Assembly: GCA_036504815.1 (NCBI GenBank)
Contig: DASXUN010000019.1
Coordinates: forward strand, 50,710 to 114,709
Source of the DNA: Gemmatimonadaceae bacterium
GTDB lineage: Bacteria > Gemmatimonadota > Gemmatimonadetes > Gemmatimonadales > Gemmatimonadaceae
DNA: 64,000 nt
Direction of reading: 5' to 3'
Below the pieces are notes generated by a model. That model saw only the letters and a program-made list of their open reading frames with translations, was not told where the DNA came from and did not search any database. Positions 62,140-64,000 of this stretch are shown in pieces (position 1 is the first letter of the stretch; each line of letters begins with the position of its first letter). Both the position numbers and the translations under genes were made by a program.

Positions 62140-62186
62140 AGAGCCACAGGTCGGGATTGAACCGACGACCGCTCGATTACGAATCG
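62140..62186 (-). repeat. attachment site within the intact tRNA-Thr, copy 3
   Basis: The 3' half of the intact tRNA-Thr gene plus two flanking bases, identical to 53283-53329 (47 bp) and to 22115-22156 (42 bp). Integration regenerated the full tRNA. Confidence 0.88.
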
Positions 62187-62213
62187 AGTGCTCTACCACT
62201 GAGCTACTGTGGC
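62142..62213 (-). tRNA. tRNA-Thr(CGT)
   Basis: 72 nt. Acceptor GCCACAG/CTGTGGC, D arm GCTC…GAGC, anticodon stem CTCGA/TCGAG with loop TTCGTAA (anticodon CGT) and T arm GTCGG-TTCAATC-CCGAC. Its 3' end is the integration site of both islands. Confidence 0.95.
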
Positions 62214-62270
62214 GCGGAGCGTCGGCGGAACGTCGTCCGTCCACCGTCTTCCGACTACCGTCTGCTGCGA

Positions 62271-62353
62271 TGCCCTGGCTCGGATTCGAACCGAGACGCG
62301 TTTCCGCACCACCCCCTCAAGATGGCGTGTCTACCAGTTTCACCACCAGGGCA
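62271..62353 (-). tRNA. tRNA-Leu(GAG)
   Basis: 83 nt with the long variable arm of class II tRNAs. Acceptor TGCCCTGG/CCAGGGCA, anticodon loop CTTGAGG (GAG) and T loop TTCGAAT. Confidence 0.92.
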
Positions 62354-62362
62354 GAACTACGA

Positions 62363-62406
62363 AGAGAAACAACAGACAAACAACAGACAAACAACAGAAA
62401 AAAAAC
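62363..62406. repeat. 11-bp tandem repeat, 4 units (inverted orientation)
   Basis: Units AGAGAAACAAC, two AGACAAACAAC and AGAAAAAAAAC are the complement of the GTTGTYTCTCT family at 14870 and 22065. Here they lie between tRNA-Leu and tRNA-Asp. Confidence 0.8.
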
Positions 62407-62410
62407 AGAA

Positions 62411-62485
62411 CGGGAGCGACGGGGCTCGAACCCGCGGCCTCTTGAGTGACAGTCAAGTGCTCTAACCAAGCTGAGCTACGCCCCC
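62411..62485 (-). tRNA. tRNA-Asp(GTC)
   Basis: 75 nt. Acceptor GGGGGCG/CGCTCCC (one G-U pair), anticodon stem CTTGA/TCAAG with loop CTGTCAC (anticodon GTC) and T loop TTCGAGC. Confidence 0.93.
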
Positions 62486-62489
62486 AAAC

Positions 62490-62533
62490 TGCAGACGGTA
62501 GATGGCGGATGGCAGACGGCAGATAACTGCCGA
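62490..62533. repeat. degenerate GCAGACGG/AGATGGCGGATG intergenic repeat
   Basis: Short degenerate units (GCAGACGG, TAGATGGCGGATG, GCAGACGGCAGAT) follow tRNA-Asp. A complementary-looking stretch (CGTCCACCGTCTTCCGACTA) occurs at about 62237-62256 beside tRNA-Leu. Confidence 0.5.
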
Positions 62534-62603
62534 GCCACCGCGGCTTCCATCGTCCTGCAACCTGCACCTGCACCCGCCGATCGAGTCTCGCCGGGAACTG
62601 CAA

Positions 62604-62675
62604 TAGCCCCAACGGGAATCGAACCCGTCTTTCGACCTTGAAAGGGTCGCGTCCTAACCGATAGACGATGAGGCC
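62604..62675 (-). tRNA. tRNA-Glu(TTC)
   Basis: 72 nt. Acceptor GGCCTCA/TGGGGCT (G-U at the first pair), anticodon stem CGACC/GGTCG with loop CTTTCAA (anticodon TTC) and T arm ACGGG-TTCGATT-CCCGT. Confidence 0.92.
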
Positions 62676-62688
62676 GGGTGAAAATCAG

Positions 62689-62761
62689 TAGCGGTAACGG
62701 GATTCGAACCCGTGTTACAGCCTTGAGAGGGCCGCGTCCTAGGCCTCTAGACGATACCGCC
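62689..62761 (-). tRNA. tRNA-Glu(CTC)
   Basis: 73 nt. Acceptor GGCGGTA/TACCGCT, anticodon loop CTCTCAA (anticodon CTC) and T arm ACGGG-TTCGAAT-CCCGT. Only 13 bp from tRNA-Glu(TTC), so probably one transcript. Confidence 0.92.
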
Positions 62762-62884
62762 TTGGTAGTACCTCTACCCCCTCCCCGTTCCTGGCCGGAA
62801 CGTGGGACGAGGGTGATGCCGGGAGCGCCGTCTCAATCGACGCCCCGCCCTGCTGCACTTCATCTGTCAATCAGCACGGCCAAG

Positions 62885-62957
62885 CAGGCCAGGAAGGACT
62901 CGAACCTTCAACCGCCGGTTTTGGAGACCGGTGCTCTACCAATTGAGCTACTGACCT
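62885..62957 (-). tRNA. tRNA-Trp(CCA)
   Basis: 73 nt. Acceptor AGGTCAG/CTGGCCT, anticodon stem CCGGT/ACCGG with loop CTCCAAA (anticodon CCA), T arm GAAGG-TTCGAGT-CCTTC and discriminator G. Confidence 0.93.
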
Positions 62958-63018
62958 AGAGTCAGCGGGAGGCCAGGCGAAGGGAACCGCTCCCCGAACC
63001 CCGCAACCTGCTGCTCAG

Positions 63019-63092
63019 GGTGACTGACGGGAATTGAACCCGCAACCCCCAGAGCCACAGTCTGGTGCTCTAACCGATTGAGCTACAGTCAC
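63019..63092 (-). tRNA. tRNA-His(GTG)
   Basis: 74 nt. Acceptor GTGACTG/CAGTCAC with discriminator C and a G encoded at position -1 (63093), as expected for tRNA-His. Anticodon stem CCAGA/TCTGG with loop CTGTGGC (anticodon GTG). Confidence 0.94.
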
Positions 63093-63206
63093 CATCTACC
63101 CCTCGCCGAGCCGCCGGAGCGTTCCGGGAGAGGCCGAAAAAACTAACTCCACAAACCACCCAATTCAACGGGCAGCGCTCGCATCACCCGCCCTTCCCAT
63201 CGCGCG

Positions 63207-63275
63207 GTCGTACTCTGTCGTATTCTGTCGTACTCTGTCGTACTCTGTCGTTCTCTGTCGTTCTCTGCCGTACTC
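63207..63275. repeat. 10-bp tandem repeat (TACTCTGTCG, about 7 units)
   Basis: About seven units of TACTCTGTCG (variants TATTCTGTCG, TTCTCTGTCG, TTCTCTGCCG) directly abut the 3' end of efp. Unit length and sequence differ from the 11-bp family but the CTCTGT core is similar. Confidence 0.8.
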
Positions 63276-63840
63276 AATCCTTCGCCCGATCCATGTACTC
63301 GCCCGTCGCCGGATTCACGCGGATGCGCTCCCCGGTGGCGATGAACTCGGGCACGTTGACCGTCACCCCGTTGGCGAGCACGGCCGGCTTGCTCGACGCC
63401 GTCTTGGTTGCCGTCTTCATCACCGGGGCCGTATCGACGATCTCCTGCACCACGTACTGCGGGAGGTCGATGCCGATCGGACGGCCGTCGTAGTACTCGG
63501 CCAGGATCACCATGTTCTCCTGCATCCACGGCGCGTTGTCGCCCAGCGTCTCCTCGTCCATCTCGAGCTGGTCGTAGTTCTCGGTGTTCATGAAGTGGTA
63601 CGTCTCACCACTCTTGTACATGAACTGCAGCTCGTGGGTTTCCATCGAGGCCTTCTCGATGGAATCGTCGGCGCGGAAACGGTGCTCGAAATTCGACCCG
63701 GACGTGAGGTCCTTCAGCTTCGCCTGAACCATGGCGCGCAGGTTGCCCGGCGTATGGTGACGGAACTCGACGATGCGGCACGGACGGCCCTCGAAGACGA
63801 TGACCATGCCGCGACGAATCTGGGTTGCTGGGAGCGCCAT
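63274..63840 (-). CDS. efp: elongation factor P (PGN-tip type)
   Basis: 188 residues, three-domain EF-P of normal length. The N-terminal KOW-like domain, OB domain (ADDSIEKASMETHELQFMYKSGETYHFMNTENYDQ) and C-terminal OB domain ending RIRVNPATGEYMDRA are all present. EF-P relieves ribosome stalling at polyproline. At the tip that reaches the peptidyl-transferase centre the sequence is HHTPGNLRAMVQ: the Lys or Arg that is modified in other EF-Ps is replaced by Asn33, with Arg35 two residues on. The 160 bp upstream (63841-64000) shows no gene. Confidence 0.93.
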   Translation of the reverse strand: MALPATQIRRGMVIVFEGRPCRIVEFRHHTPGNLRAMVQAKLKDLTSGSNFEHRFRADDSIEKASMETHELQFMYKSGETYHFMNTENYDQLEMDEETLGDNAPWMQENMVILAEYYDGRPIGIDLPQYVVQEIVDTAPVMKTATKTASSKPAVLANGVTVNVPEFIATGERIRVNPATGEYMDRAKD

Positions 63841-64000
63841 AAGATGAGCCTGACGAACGGGTTGAGCGGGGATTTGGGATAGCCTAGAAGTATAAACCGA
63901 AATGGGGGAAGGGTGAAGGGGGATGGGTGAAGAGTTAAGGAACGGGGAGGGAGGTCGCTCGCGCGCCCGGAGATCTCCCTCCTCGTTCCACCTCCCGGGG

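Larger units (their letters stand above)
53283..62186. mobile_element. island B: 8.9-kb integrative element in tRNA-Thr(CGT) carrying a restriction-modification set
   Basis: The element is bounded by identical 47-bp tRNA-Thr 3'-end sequences at 53283-53329 and 62140-62186. A tyrosine integrase lies just inside the left end and an excisionase-like gene at 60587. Base composition is visibly lower in GC than both the chromosome and island A. Cargo: serine recombinase, lipoprotein, Vsr, C5 methyltransferase, PLD-type restriction enzyme and small genes. No conjugation genes are visible, so it is a simple integrative or mobilisable element. Confidence 0.85.

Noticed and set aside
62157..62465. Plus-strand open frames through the tRNA cluster
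   Set aside because: They read across tRNA-Thr, tRNA-Leu and tRNA-Asp genes and cannot be real proteins.

Overview
The window looks like a chromosomal segment of a GC-rich bacterium, most probably a member of the Gemmatimonadota. This is inferred from gene content: two SusC/SusD-type outer-membrane pairs, a very large BNR/sortilin-repeat protein, DUF4382 and DUF4126 proteins, Tat-exported DsrE-like paralogues, and an elongation factor P with a PGN tip. No 16S rRNA gene is present, so the placement is tentative.

Region 1 (1-22,114) is resident chromosome. It holds two paralogous Tat-exported proteins, a DUF4382 lipoprotein, a BNR-repeat protein, two SusCD-like operons with secreted hydrolases nearby (S15/CocE type and an amidase), a DUF4126 membrane protein and a small lipoprotein. 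Intergenic spaces carry strong hairpin terminators and an unusual 11-bp tandem repeat.

Region 2 (22,115-53,282) is a 31-kb metal-resistance island, probably for copper/silver. It lies between two copies of the 3' end of tRNA-Thr(CGT). It encodes a CopC-CopD fusion, a BlaI-type repressor with an M56 (BlaR1-like) protease, a Met/His-rich periplasmic protein, a 37-residue membrane peptide, a Cys-rich copper-storage-like protein and a CopB-like P-type ATPase with a CPD motif. A long single-strand array (52,537 down to 33,824) follows. It encodes a CusABC-type efflux pump, three DUF411 proteins, a TlpA-like thioredoxin, an HD-GYP protein, a redox module of two CuA-site cupredoxins, a polyferredoxin, cytochrome c, DUF1573 and PCYCGC proteins, and finally a membrane-anchored RelA/SpoT-type (p)ppGpp synthetase. 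Four 19-bp inverted repeats of the form ATTTTAC-N5-RTAAAAY lie at the heads of the transcription units and suggest one BlaI/M56-controlled regulon.

Region 3 (53,283-62,186) is a second, lower-GC integrative element in the same tRNA. It has a tyrosine integrase, a serine recombinase, an AlpA/excisionase-like HTH protein, a restriction-modification set (C5 methyltransferase, NgoFVII-like PLD-type nuclease, Vsr mismatch endonuclease), an unknown lipoprotein and several small genes.

Region 4 (62,142-64,000) returns to the chromosome: the intact tRNA-Thr(CGT), then tRNA-Leu(GAG), Asp(GTC), Glu(TTC), Glu(CTC), Trp(CCA) and His(GTG), and efp, all on the minus strand. The 11-bp repeats reappear here and none was seen inside the islands, which supports the chromosome/island boundaries.
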